A DNA stretch of 64,000 nucleotides, from the NCBI RefSeq assembly GCF_014648775.1, contig NZ_BMRT01000001.1, positions 1,542,034 to 1,606,033 on the forward strand. Direction: 5' to 3'. The stretch's first letter is position 1, and every line of letters begins with the position of its first letter. The position numbers were made by a program, and so were the translations under genes. Shown piece after piece: positions 50,699-64,000 of the stretch. Source of the DNA: Streptomyces abikoensis. Lineage in GTDB: Bacteria; Actinomycetota; Actinomycetes; Streptomycetales; Streptomycetaceae. The notes under the pieces were generated by a model. The model was not told where the DNA came from, did not search any database, and saw only the letters and a list, made by a program, of their open reading frames with translations.

Positions 50699-53446
50699 CT
50701 ACGCCTGGTCCTCTCCTCGGATGATCGCGAGCACACCGTCCAGCTCATCGGGCTTCACCAGCACGTCACGCGCCTTGGAGCCCTCGCTGGGGCCCACGAT
50801 GTTGCGCGATTCCATCAGGTCCATCAGTCTGCCCGCCTTGGCGAATCCCACACGCAATTTCCGCTGGAGCATCGAGGTCGAGCCGAACTGGGTGGAGACG
50901 ACCAGTTCGGCGGCCTGGCACAGCAGGTCGAGGTCGTCGCCGATGTCCTCGTCGATCTCCTTCTTCCTGGATGTGCCGACCGTGACGTCGTCGCGGAAGA
51001 CCGGTGCCATCTGGTCCTTGCAGTGCTGGACGATCGCGGCGACCTCGCCCTCCGTGACGAAGGCGCCCTGCATCCGGATGGGCTTGTTGGCCCCCATGGG
51101 CAGGAAGAGGCCGTCGCCCTTGCCGATCAGTTTCTCGGCGCCCGGCTGGTCGAGGATGACGCGGCTGTCGGCGAGGGAGGAGGTGGCGAAGGCGAGCCGT
51201 GAGGGCACGTTGGCCTTGATGAGGCCGGTGACGACGTCGACGGAGGGCCGCTGGGTGGCCAGCACCAGATGGATGCCGGCGGCGCGCGCGAGCTGGGTGA
51301 TCCGGACGATGGAGTCCTCGACGTCGCGCGGGGCCACCATCATCAGGTCCGCGAGCTCGTCGACGATCACCAGCAGATACGGGTAGGGCGACAGCTCCCG
51401 CTCGCTGCCCTGCGGCGGGGTGACCTTTCCGGCGCGCACGGCGGCGTTGAAGTCGTCGATGTGCCGGAAGCCGTAGGCGGCCAGGTCGTCGTAGCGCAGG
51501 TCCATCTCGCGCACGACCCACTGGAGGGCCTCGGCGGCCCGCTTGGGGTTGGTGATGATCGGGGTGATCAGGTGGGGGATGCCCTCGTAGGCCGTCAGTT
51601 CGACGCGCTTGGGGTCGACCAGCACCATCCGGACGTCCTCGGGGGTGGCCCGGACCATGATCGAGGTGATCAGGCAGTTGATGCAGGACGACTTTCCGGA
51701 GCCGGTGGCGCCGGCGACCAGGATGTGCGGCATCTTCGCGAGGTTGGCCATCTCGTAGCCGCCCTCGACGTTCTTGCCCAGCGCGACGAGCATCGGGTGG
51801 TCGTCGCCGGCGGCGTCCGCCAGCCGCAGGACGTCCCCGAGGTTGACCATCTCGCGGTCGCTGTTGGGGATCTCGATGCCGACCGCGGACTTGCCCGGGA
51901 TGGGGCTGATGATGCGCACGTCGGGGCTGGCGACGGCGTAGGCGATGTTCTTGGTGAGGGCGGTGATCCGCTCGACCTTGACGGCCGGGCCCAGCTCGAC
52001 CTCGTAGCGGGTGACCGTCGGGCCCCGGGTGAAGCCGGTGACGGCCGCGTCGACCTTGAACTCCGCGAAGACGTTGGTCAGCGAGGCCACTATGGCGTCG
52101 TTCGCGGCGCTGCGGGTCTTGCCCGGGCCGCCGCGCTCCAGCAGGCCGAGCGAGGGCAGCGCGTAGGTGATGTCACCAGCGAGCTGGAGCTGCTCGGCGC
52201 GCGCGGGCAGGCCGCCGGGCACGGGCTCGGGGGCGGGCTTGGTGAGGTCGGGGACGCTGGCCGGTACGGGCGGGCGGCTCGTGGCGTGGTCGGCGGTCTC
52301 GTCCGCGGCGGGCTTCTTCCGCCCGGCGGCGCGCCCGCTCCCGGCCCGTCCGCCGTCCGTGGTGGCACCGGAGACGGCGCTGCTGAGGTCGGCGACGAGC
52401 GGGGTCGGCGGGACGCCGTGGAGCACGGCCCCGTCCAGGGAGGCGGCGGCCGCCGCGGCGAGGTCCACGGCGTCCGGTTCCCGGTCCCCCGGGGGTGCCA
52501 CGGCGGCGCGGCGGGGCTTGCGACGCCGTTCGAGCGCCTCCTCCTCGGCCTGCTCGGGGCCGGCGGGGGCGGCGGTGCGGCGGGGGCGCCGGGCGGGCGC
52601 GGCGCGCCACTCGTCGTCGTATTCGTCGTGGTCGGCGTATCCGGCGACGGCCTCGTGCCCGTACTCCCCCGGGTGCGGCTCGATGACCCCGAGCCGTATG
52701 CCGAGCTCCCTCAGCCGGCGTGGGATGGCGTTGACCGGGGTGGCCGTGACCACGAGCAGCCCGAAGACGGTGAGGAGCGCGAGCAGCGGTACGGCGAGCA
52801 TCTCGCCGACCGTGAAGAGCAGGGGCTTGGAGGCGACCCAGCCGATCATGCCTCCGGCGTCGCGCACGGCCTGCCAGCCGGAGCCCCGGCCGGGCGATCC
52901 GCAGGCCACGTGGACCTGGCCGAGGATGCCGAGGACCAGTGCCGTCAGGCCGATGACGATCCGTCCGTTGGCCTCGGGTCGCTCGGGGTGGCGGAAGAGC
53001 CGGAGCGCTATGACGGCGAGGAGTATCGGTACGACGAGGTCCAGGCGGCCGAAGGCGCCGGTGACGAACAGGCGGATGAGGTCGCCCACGGGGCCGTCGA
53101 GGCTGGACCAGGTGCCGACGGCCACGATGAGGGCGAAGGCGAGGAGGAGCAGCGCCAGCCCGTCCTTGCGGTGGGCGGGGTCGAGGCCCCTGGCGCCCCG
53201 GCCGACGCCGCGGAAGACGGTGCCGGCGCCGTGCGCGAGGCCGCGGCCGACCTTGCGGGCGCCGCCCGGCGGGCGCTTGGCGGCGGCCTTCTTGGCCGGT
53301 GCCTTGCGCGCGGGCGGCCGGCTCGCGGGCCGGGCCGGGGACTTCTTCGCGGCGGTCTTCTTGGCAGGGGCCCCTGCGCGCCCGGCGCGCTGCTTGGAGG
53401 TGCCCGCCGTGCTCTGGGAACCCTTGCCGGACGTACGTGAGGCCAT
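50699..53446 (-). CDS. ftsK: DNA translocase FtsK/SpoIIIE
   Basis: 915 residues from ATG 53444-53446. A strongly basic Lys/Ala/Pro N-terminus (KKTAAKKSPARPASRPPARK) precedes four to five membrane helices, e.g. GLALLLLAFALIVAVGTWSS and LFTVGEMLAVPLLALLTVFG. A long acidic/Pro linker follows, then the motor with Walker A VAGATGSGKSSCIN near residue 575 and Walker B LLVIVDELADLMM. The C-terminal gamma winged helix (LRVGFAKAGRLMDLMESRNI) reads polar DNA motifs. It pumps chromosomes into prespores during sporulation septation in Streptomyces. Confidence 0.96.
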   Translation of the reverse strand: MASRTSGKGSQSTAGTSKQRAGRAGAPAKKTAAKKSPARPASRPPARKAPAKKAAAKRPPGGARKVGRGLAHGAGTVFRGVGRGARGLDPAHRKDGLALLLLAFALIVAVGTWSSLDGPVGDLIRLFVTGAFGRLDLVVPILLAVIALRLFRHPERPEANGRIVIGLTALVLGILGQVHVACGSPGRGSGWQAVRDAGGMIGWVASKPLLFTVGEMLAVPLLALLTVFGLLVVTATPVNAIPRRLRELGIRLGVIEPHPGEYGHEAVAGYADHDEYDDEWRAAPARRPRRTAAPAGPEQAEEEALERRRKPRRAAVAPPGDREPDAVDLAAAAAASLDGAVLHGVPPTPLVADLSSAVSGATTDGGRAGSGRAAGRKKPAADETADHATSRPPVPASVPDLTKPAPEPVPGGLPARAEQLQLAGDITYALPSLGLLERGGPGKTRSAANDAIVASLTNVFAEFKVDAAVTGFTRGPTVTRYEVELGPAVKVERITALTKNIAYAVASPDVRIISPIPGKSAVGIEIPNSDREMVNLGDVLRLADAAGDDHPMLVALGKNVEGGYEMANLAKMPHILVAGATGSGKSSCINCLITSIMVRATPEDVRMVLVDPKRVELTAYEGIPHLITPIITNPKRAAEALQWVVREMDLRYDDLAAYGFRHIDDFNAAVRAGKVTPPQGSERELSPYPYLLVIVDELADLMMVAPRDVEDSIVRITQLARAAGIHLVLATQRPSVDVVTGLIKANVPSRLAFATSSLADSRVILDQPGAEKLIGKGDGLFLPMGANKPIRMQGAFVTEGEVAAIVQHCKDQMAPVFRDDVTVGTSRKKEIDEDIGDDLDLLCQAAELVVSTQFGSTSMLQRKLRVGFAKAGRLMDLMESRNIVGPSEGSKARDVLVKPDELDGVLAIIRGEDQA

Positions 53447-53592
53447 GGTGCCGAGATTACCGGTGTCGGCCGCGCGGTACACGTGCGGCCGGGCGTTCAC
53501 CCGTTCGTGTCGACGGGCCGTAGTGACGCGGGTGACGCAGCGTCAAACCTCGGGCGACACCTCCCCGGAGCGGCGTCGCGGCGAGGGTGCGG

Positions 53593-54282
53593 TCAGCTCT
53601 GCGAGGGGACGGGGCTGGCGCCGCTGCCGGCTCCGGGCTCCAGCGCGTCCAGGGCGCGCCGCAGTCCGGTGAGCTTGCGCTCCAGGTGGGCGGCGGTGGC
53701 GACGGCGGCCGCGTCGGCGGACTCGTCCAGCTGTTTGGAGAGCGCCTCGGCCTGCTCCTCGACGGCGGCGAGCCGCGCCGAGAGCTCGGCGAGCAGCCCG
53801 GCGGGCTCCTGGGGCTCGAGCACTCCGGTGCGGCCGGAGTGGCCGCCGCTCTCCAGCTGGAGGCGCAACAGGCTGGCCTGCTCGCGCAGCTGGCAGTTCT
53901 TCATGTACAGCTCGACGAAGACCGAGACCTTGGCGCGCAGCACCCACGGGTCGAAGGGCTTGGAGATGTAGTCGACCGCGCCCGCCGCGTAGCCCCGGAA
54001 GGTGTGGTGGGGGCCGTGGTTGATGGCGGTGAGGAAGATGATCGGGATGTCCCGCGTGCGCTCCCGCCGCTTGATGTGCGCCGCGGTCTCGAAGCCGTCC
54101 ATGCCGGGCATCTGCACGTCCAGCAGGATCACCGCGAAGTCGTCCGTCAGCAGCGCCTTGAGCGCTTCCTCCCCTGACGATGCCCGTACCAGCGTCTGAT
54201 CGAGCGCGGAGAGAATGGCCTCCAGCGCCAGCAGATTCTCCGGCCGGTCATCGACCAGGAGGATCTTGGCCTTCTGCACCAT
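53593..54282 (-). CDS. osaB: Response regulator OsaB (receiver plus coiled coil)
   Basis: 229 residues from ATG 54280-54282, preceded by gaggagg. Receiver domain: AKILLVDDRPENLLALEAIL, phosphoacceptor in VILLDVQMPGMDGFETAAHI, IIFLTA and YISKPFDP. The second half (LREQASLLRLQLESGG, LLAELSARLAAVEEQAEALS) is a coiled coil with no DNA-binding domain, so output is by protein interaction. Position and layout match OsaB of S. coelicolor, described as required for osmoadaptation and aerial growth under osmotic stress. Its partner kinase OsaA is encoded 274 nt upstream on the same strand. Confidence 0.88.
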   Translation of the reverse strand: MVQKAKILLVDDRPENLLALEAILSALDQTLVRASSGEEALKALLTDDFAVILLDVQMPGMDGFETAAHIKRRERTRDIPIIFLTAINHGPHHTFRGYAAGAVDYISKPFDPWVLRAKVSVFVELYMKNCQLREQASLLRLQLESGGHSGRTGVLEPQEPAGLLAELSARLAAVEEQAEALSKQLDESADAAAVATAAHLERKLTGLRRALDALEPGAGSGASPVPSQS

Positions 54283-54556
54283 GCCCCGTCCTCCTCGTCC
54301 CGGCTTGGGGTCTCCCCGGCTCGCGGAGCCGGGGGAAGCACCGGGCGCCGCCCCGGGGGACGACTCCCTAGCGCCGCCCGTCCTTGTGCCGGTCATGGTA
54401 GCCGCACCCCGCCCGTCGCCACACCCTGTCACCGCGATGTCACTGTGCACGTAGCAGAAACGCGGTGGGGGACCAGAAGGTTCCCCGAATACCGCGCCCC
54501 CACACGCCTTCGGCCACACTGAGTCAGCGAATTGTCAAAGAGTGAACGAGATTCCG

Positions 54557-60094
<5,538 letters not shown>

Positions 60095-60306
60095 CGTCGT
60101 CCCTCCCGCAGGTTCGATCATCCTCGTCGGGCTTCCGCTTCGAGCTGTCCCAGTGTTTCACCCCGGCCCAACCAGGCCATAACCATCGGCAGCATCGCAC
60201 ACGGTCCACCGGCACCCCCAAGTGTGGAATCCCTGTGCACCGGCATCCGCGCACACGGCGGAGGTAAGTAACCTGGCATCCGGCCGGGCAAGGAGGGGCG
60301 CTGCAC

Positions 60307-62964
60307 ATGGGTGAGCAGATCGCCGAGACATTGATGAGGAGACCTGTGATCACCGCGCGGGCTGCCGCCACCTTCGAGCCGGTAGGACGCTCGGTAGCGG
60401 CCGCCCGTGCCTTCGTCCGGGACACCCTCCAGGGCTGGGGCTTCCTCGACGTCATCGACGACGCCGTCGTCCTCACCAGCGAGCTGGTCACCAACGCCGT
60501 CGTCCACGCGGGCACCGCCGCCGAGGTGCTGTGCGTCCGCATGACCACGGGCGTGCGCGTCGAGGTCGCCGACCGCTACCCCGAGCGCGAGCTGCCCGTA
60601 CAGAGCCCCGGCCAGCCCCTGGGCGGCCTCGACCGCGAAGGCGGCCGCGGACTGCTGCTGTGCGCCTCCCTGGCCTCCCGCTGGGGCGTCGAGTACAGCC
60701 CCACCCGCAAGACCGTCTGGTTCCGCATCGACCTGCCCGACCGCCCGGCCGGCACCCGCTCCGCCGGCCCCGCCCTCCCCGCCGAGGCCCTGCCCGTCGC
60801 CGACGCCCGCGTCCGCGTCGCCGTCATCCAGATCGACCGCCACGGCGCCGTCAACGCCTGGAACGACGACGCCCACGACCTCTTCGGCTTCACCGCCAAA
60901 CAGGTCATCGGCAAGCCCCTCACCGACCTCGCCGCCTGGCCCCACACCCCCGGCACCTCCACCGGCATCGAGGAGGCCCTGCGCCTCTCCCGCTGGGAGG
61001 GCTCCTACGGCATAAGGGGCGCCGACGGCCGCATCGTCCCCGTCTACGCCTCCCACCTCCGCGTCCGCGACACCGCCGGCGCCCCCTCCACCGTCTGCCT
61101 GCTCGTCCGCGACGACGAGCGCGCCGTCCTCCAGACCCCGCCGCGCACCACCGCCGCCGACCCGGCCACCAACGAGCGCGGCGCCGCCACGGACCCGTTC
61201 GAGGTCTTCATCGGCTCCCCCGCCCCCGACGACCTCGACGGCCTCCTCCAGCGCACCGTCGAACGCGCCCGCGACATGCTCGACGGAGACTCCGCCTACC
61301 TGCTGCTGGCCACCGACGACGAGACGGAACTGGAGGTCCGCGCCTCCACCGGCCTGCCCTCCGCCCGCCAGCGATTCGCCCGCGTCCCCGTCGAGGCCGG
61401 CACCGGACGCTACGGCTCCGCCCGGATGCCCGCCGTCCACGACGACCTCAGCGCCGTCCCCGGCGCCGTCCCCCTGCTCGCCGACACCGGCATGCGCTCC
61501 GTCGTCACCGTCCCCCTCAAGGTCGAGGGCCGCCTCACCGGCTCCCTCGGCGTCGCCGCCGAGTCCCCCCGCCGCTACGGCAACGAGGAGGCGCTGCGCC
61601 TCCAGTTCGCCGCCGACCGCATCGCCCTCGCCGTGGAGTCCGCCCGCCTCGGCGAGCTGGAACGGCTGCGCCGCGGCTCGCTCTCCTTCCTCGTCGAGGC
61701 CTCCGACCTCCTCGCCGGCACCCTCGACCGCGACCAGACCCTGGCCCTGATGGCCCAGATGACCGTCCCCACCCTGGCCACCTGGTGCGCCGTCTACACG
61801 ATCGCCGACCAGAGCTCGGACCCCGAGCTCTCCTACGTCCTCCACGAGGACGAGGACCGCATCGACGGCCTCAAGGCCCTGCTGTCCAAGGTCGCCCCGC
61901 CCGACCCGGTCCCCACCCCCGGCGCCCGCGTCTGGACGGCCCCCACCGAGGCCGCCCACGCCGCCGCCCTGCGCACCTCCCTGCGCAGCTTCGGCCTCGC
62001 CGACGCCAAGGGGGACATCCCGGCCCCCGGCCCCTCCCTCGCCACGGCTGCCGCCGTCGGCGGCGAGACCGTGGTCCTGCCGCTCGTCGCCCGCAACCGC
62101 GTCATCGGCATGCTCACCCTCGGCAAGCCCAGCGACGACCACTTCCGCCAGGAGATCCTCGAACTCGCCGAGGATCTCTCCCGCCGAGCCGCCCTCGCCC
62201 TCGACAACGCCCGCCTCTACAGCGAGCGCACCGCCATCAGCCAGAGCCTCCAGCGCAGCCTCCTGCCGCCCGAGCTCCCGGACGTCCCCGGCGTGGAGGT
62301 CGAGGTCATCTACCGCGCGGCCGGCGAGGGCAACGAGGTCGGCGGCGACTTCTACGACGTCTTCCCCATCCGCGACGGCGCCTACGGCTTCGCCATCGGC
62401 GACGTCTGCGGCACGGGCCCGGAGGCGGCGGCCGTCACCGGCCTCGCCCGGCACGCCCTGCGCCTGCTCGCCCGCGAGGGCTTCGGCGGCCCCGCCGTCC
62501 TCCAGCGCCTCAACGCCGCCATCCTCGACGAGGGCGCCCGCAGCCGCTTCCTCACCCTCCTCTACGGAGAGCTGCGCCCGCAGCCGGACGGCAGCGCCCT
62601 CCTCAAGGTCGTCTGCGCCGGCCACCCCCTGCCGCTGCGCCTGCGCCAGGACGGCACCGTGGAGCCCGCGGCGGACCCGCAGCCGCTGCTGGGCGTCATG
62701 GAGGACCTGGAGCTGTACGAGCAGACCGTCACCCTCGACCCGGGCGACGTCCTGCTGTGCGTCACGGACGGCGTGACCGAGCGCCGCGAGGGCACGCGCA
62801 TGCTCGGCGACGACGGCCTGACGGACGTTCTGACGACCTGTACGGGCCTGACGGCGGGCGCGGTCGCGGCGCGCGTCCTCCGCGCGGTGGAACGCTTCGC
62901 CGCCGAGCCCGCCTCGGACGACATGGCCATCCTGGCCATGCGGGTGCCGGAGCGTCAGGACTGA
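60307..62964 (+). CDS. osaC: OsaC-type multidomain regulator: anti-sigma kinase-like, PAS, GAF and PP2C phosphatase
   Basis: 885 residues, with aggaggggc before ATG. The N-terminal RsbW-like ATPase domain has the N box VLTSELVTNAVVHAG and G box REGGRGLLLCASLA. A PAS domain (AVNAWNDDAHDLFGFTAKQV) and two GAF-like regions (about 300-440 and 460-640) follow, then a SpoIIE-type PP2C phosphatase: VGGDFYDVF and IGDVCGTGPE carry metal aspartates, with VTDGVTERR and a final DDMAILAMR. Such proteins switch sigma factors by kinase and phosphatase action. In S. coelicolor OsaC is reported to restore sigma-B control after osmotic stress. It is divergent from osaA (212 nt between starts) and ended by a terminator. 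Confidence 0.9.
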   Translation: MGEQIAETLMRRPVITARAAATFEPVGRSVAAARAFVRDTLQGWGFLDVIDDAVVLTSELVTNAVVHAGTAAEVLCVRMTTGVRVEVADRYPERELPVQSPGQPLGGLDREGGRGLLLCASLASRWGVEYSPTRKTVWFRIDLPDRPAGTRSAGPALPAEALPVADARVRVAVIQIDRHGAVNAWNDDAHDLFGFTAKQVIGKPLTDLAAWPHTPGTSTGIEEALRLSRWEGSYGIRGADGRIVPVYASHLRVRDTAGAPSTVCLLVRDDERAVLQTPPRTTAADPATNERGAATDPFEVFIGSPAPDDLDGLLQRTVERARDMLDGDSAYLLLATDDETELEVRASTGLPSARQRFARVPVEAGTGRYGSARMPAVHDDLSAVPGAVPLLADTGMRSVVTVPLKVEGRLTGSLGVAAESPRRYGNEEALRLQFAADRIALAVESARLGELERLRRGSLSFLVEASDLLAGTLDRDQTLALMAQMTVPTLATWCAVYTIADQSSDPELSYVLHEDEDRIDGLKALLSKVAPPDPVPTPGARVWTAPTEAAHAAALRTSLRSFGLADAKGDIPAPGPSLATAAAVGGETVVLPLVARNRVIGMLTLGKPSDDHFRQEILELAEDLSRRAALALDNARLYSERTAISQSLQRSLLPPELPDVPGVEVEVIYRAAGEGNEVGGDFYDVFPIRDGAYGFAIGDVCGTGPEAAAVTGLARHALRLLAREGFGGPAVLQRLNAAILDEGARSRFLTLLYGELRPQPDGSALLKVVCAGHPLPLRLRQDGTVEPAADPQPLLGVMEDLELYEQTVTLDPGDVLLCVTDGVTERREGTRMLGDDGLTDVLTTCTGLTAGAVAARVLRAVERFAAEPASDDMAILAMRVPERQD

Positions 62965-62971
62965 GAAATGA

Positions 62972-63006
62972 AGAAGGCCCCCGCCATTCGGCGGGGGCCT
63001 TCTTTC
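62972..63006 (+). terminator. Intrinsic terminator after osaC
   Basis: Perfect 14-bp arms agaaggcccccgcc / ggcgggggccttct, tetraloop attc, followed by ttcc. It begins 8 nt after the osaC stop codon and also sits just beyond the 3' end of the opposing tRNA gene. Confidence 0.92.
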
Positions 63007-63009
63007 CAG

Positions 63010-63082
63010 AGCCCCAAAACGGAATCGAACCGTTGACCTTCTCCTTACCATGGAGACGCTCTGCCGACTGAGCTATTGGGGC
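63010..63082 (-). tRNA. tRNA-Thr (anticodon GGU)
   Basis: 73 nt fold as a complete cloverleaf on the minus strand: acceptor GCCCCAA/TTGGGGC, D arm GCTC...GAGC, anticodon stem TCTCC/GGAGA with loop ATGGTAA (anticodon GGT), variable AGGTC, and T arm AACGG-TTCGATT-CCGTT. The CCA end is not encoded. It decodes ACC/ACU. Confidence 0.95.
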
Positions 63083-63150
63083 TTGTCGCTGTCGACGAGA
63101 TAAAGCATACCCCACGTTCGCACTGGCTTTTGGCCACCGGGCGGCGGTGC

Positions 63151-63843
63151 TCAGGCAGCGGCGGGAAGCAGCCCGCCGAGCGCGTTGCAGGCCGATACGA
63201 GCCGCTGCAGTTCCCGGCGCGACGACACTCCGTCGATGGGCAGGGCCAGACATTCGTCGGCGGCCCGTTCCGTCTCCGGAAGCCACCACTCCCGCGCCGG
63301 TCGAACAAAGGACGGCAACCGGTGCACGGGCGTCTGTACGGGCACGTGGCACCGGACGCCACGGGCCCGCAACGCCCGTGCGAACGCGTCCCGGTCGGGC
63401 CGGCCGTTGCCGAGGACACGAACGACGTAGGAGTCGTAGCGGTGCTCGATGCCGGGGGCGGCTGTGGGGGTCACCACTCCGGAGAGACGGGCGACGAGAT
63501 AGGCGGCGTTGGAGCGGCGGCGGGTGACGTCCGGGAAGTCGGGGGCGCACTCGTCGTGTTCGACGACGGGCACGGCCCTGTCAGCGGCCACCTGGCGCAA
63601 GCCGCTCAGATCGGCCGGGTGGCCGAAGAGGGGGACGGGCACGACGGCGGCGGTACGCGGCGTCAGGGCGCCGGCCACGGCGGCCGGGTCGAGGCAGTAG
63701 GTGGTGGGATCGATGTCGGCGAAGACGGGGAGGGCCCCTACGTTCCGGACGGCCACGGCGGCCCCGGCGGTCGCGAAGGAAGGAACGACGACCTCGCTCC
63801 CCGCACGGACACCTGCGGCGACGAGCTTCTCTTCAGTCCGCAT
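63151..63843 (-). CDS. Truncated DegT/DnrJ/EryC1/StrS-family protein lacking the PLP-lysine region
   Basis: 230 residues from ATG 63841-63843; the open frame extends upstream into the rRNA terminator, so an upstream start is unlikely. GVRAGSEVVVPSFATAGAAV, VGALPVFADIDPTTYCLDPA and AVVPVPLFGHPADLSGLRQV match sugar aminotransferases of the DegT family. After VVEHDECAPDF the sequence jumps to RRRSNAAYLVARLSGVVTPT and the C-terminal part. About 100 residues are missing, including the loop with the PLP lysine, and the first about 50-60 residues are also absent. It cannot be a normal aminotransferase. It is either a remnant or a derived non-catalytic protein. Confidence 0.75.
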   Translation of the reverse strand: MRTEEKLVAAGVRAGSEVVVPSFATAGAAVAVRNVGALPVFADIDPTTYCLDPAAVAGALTPRTAAVVPVPLFGHPADLSGLRQVAADRAVPVVEHDECAPDFPDVTRRRSNAAYLVARLSGVVTPTAAPGIEHRYDSYVVRVLGNGRPDRDAFARALRARGVRCHVPVQTPVHRLPSFVRPAREWWLPETERAADECLALPIDGVSSRRELQRLVSACNALGGLLPAAA

Positions 63844-63883
63844 GCCGGGGATGCTGCCCACGGCAGGTGAACCCGGTGAAAAC

Positions 63884-63931
63884 AAAAAAGCTCTGACGCG
63901 TGAACCGAAGTCCACACATCAGAGCTTTTTT
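63884..63931 (-). terminator. Strong rRNA-operon terminator after 5S rRNA
   Basis: Perfect 13-bp arms tcagagctttttt / aaaaaagctctga around a 22-nt loop. Read on the minus strand the hairpin ends in a run of six T (then gtttt), a true U-tract, rare for this genome and typical of its rRNA operons. Confidence 0.92.
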
Positions 63932-63939
63932 GAATAATA

Positions 63940-64000
63940 GTTCGGCGGCGTCCTACTCTCCCACAGGGTCCCCCCTGCAGTACCATCGGCGCTGAAAGGC
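63940..64000 (-). rRNA. rrf: 5S ribosomal RNA, 3' part (cut by the right edge)
   Basis: On the minus strand the last 61 nt read GCCTTTCAGCGCCGATGGTA, CTGCAGGGGGGACCCTGTGG, GAGAGTAGGACGCCGCCGAA, then C, matching the 3' half of actinobacterial 5S rRNA. The 16S-23S part of the operon would lie to the right of the window. Confidence 0.95.

Noticed and set aside
53447..53500. Upstream ATG for FtsK (18 codons longer)
   Set aside because: The extra residues are not typical, and ATG 53446 begins the basic Ser/Lys-rich tail seen in streptomycete FtsK.
63010..63082. tRNA-Thr as an integration (att) site explaining the truncated neighbour
   Set aside because: No integrase, no second copy of the tRNA 3' end and no phage-like gene in the visible sequence.

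Overview
This is a chromosomal segment from a Streptomyces species or a very close actinomycete. The sequence is very GC-rich with strong G/C preference at third codon positions, many starts are GTG, and the gene set is a streptomycete core: nrdR-nrdJ, lexA, hflX, rshA-type RelA/SpoT homologue, dapF, miaA, miaB, gluR/gluK-gluABCD, recX-recA, dps, clgR, cinA, pgsA, rimO, ftsK and osaB/osaA/osaC. From memory, this order matches the region of the S. coelicolor chromosome that carries recA and lexA. No insertion sequence, prophage, integrase or CRISPR array was seen.

Layout. 1-2.1 kb: end of an ADP-ribosylglycohydrolase, a histidine phosphatase, a collapsed TetR-regulator remnant and a DUF4937 protein. 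2.1-7 kb: DNA-precursor and damage control. nrdR-nrdJ (B12-dependent ribonucleotide reductase and its repressor) has paired NrdR-box-like palindromes upstream, and lexA has a perfect SOS box. 7-9.1 kb: DinG-family helicase. 9.2-13.6 kb: a three-gene NIS-siderophore-like set (GNAT, IucA/IucC synthetase, class III aminotransferase). Its aminotransferase has lost the PLP lysine and carries an in-frame block of degenerate repeats. 13.8-24.7 kb: secreted serine peptidase, HflX, M1 peptidase, RSH protein, DapF, MiaA, and two tiny charged proteins, one resembling the MT0933 antitoxin. 24.8-33.3 kb: MiaB, a TAXI binding protein, the GluK/GluR two-component pair and the divergent glutamate ABC importer. 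33.5-36.4 kb: flavin monooxygenase, then a cysteine-rich leader peptide, cysteine dioxygenase and rhodanese, which look like a sulfur-responsive unit. 36.4-45.3 kb: recX-recA, DUF3046, an alpha-toroid-like protein, the giant helicase Lhr and a Nei-type glycosylase. 45.4-53.4 kb: dps, clgR, the overlapping rimO-pgsA-cinA operon, a RodZ-like protein and FtsK. 53.6-63 kb: the osmotic/developmental signalling set OsaB, OsaA (ten tandem 92-residue HAMP-type units) and OsaC. 63-64 kb: tRNA-Thr(GGU), a truncated DegT-family protein, and the terminator and 3' end of a 5S rRNA, so an rRNA operon enters from the right edge.

How the parts fit. Genome maintenance dominates (LexA regulon members, RecA/RecX, DinG, Lhr, Nei, class II RNR), alongside stress and development signalling (RSH, ClgR, Dps, Osa proteins). 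The less ordinary material is the repeat-invaded lysine-less aminotransferase, the leader-peptide-controlled cysteine catabolic unit, the recently homogenised HAMP array and two gene remnants (TetR, DegT). I found nothing I can call with confidence a wholly new multi-gene system; the best candidates are given with their limits.
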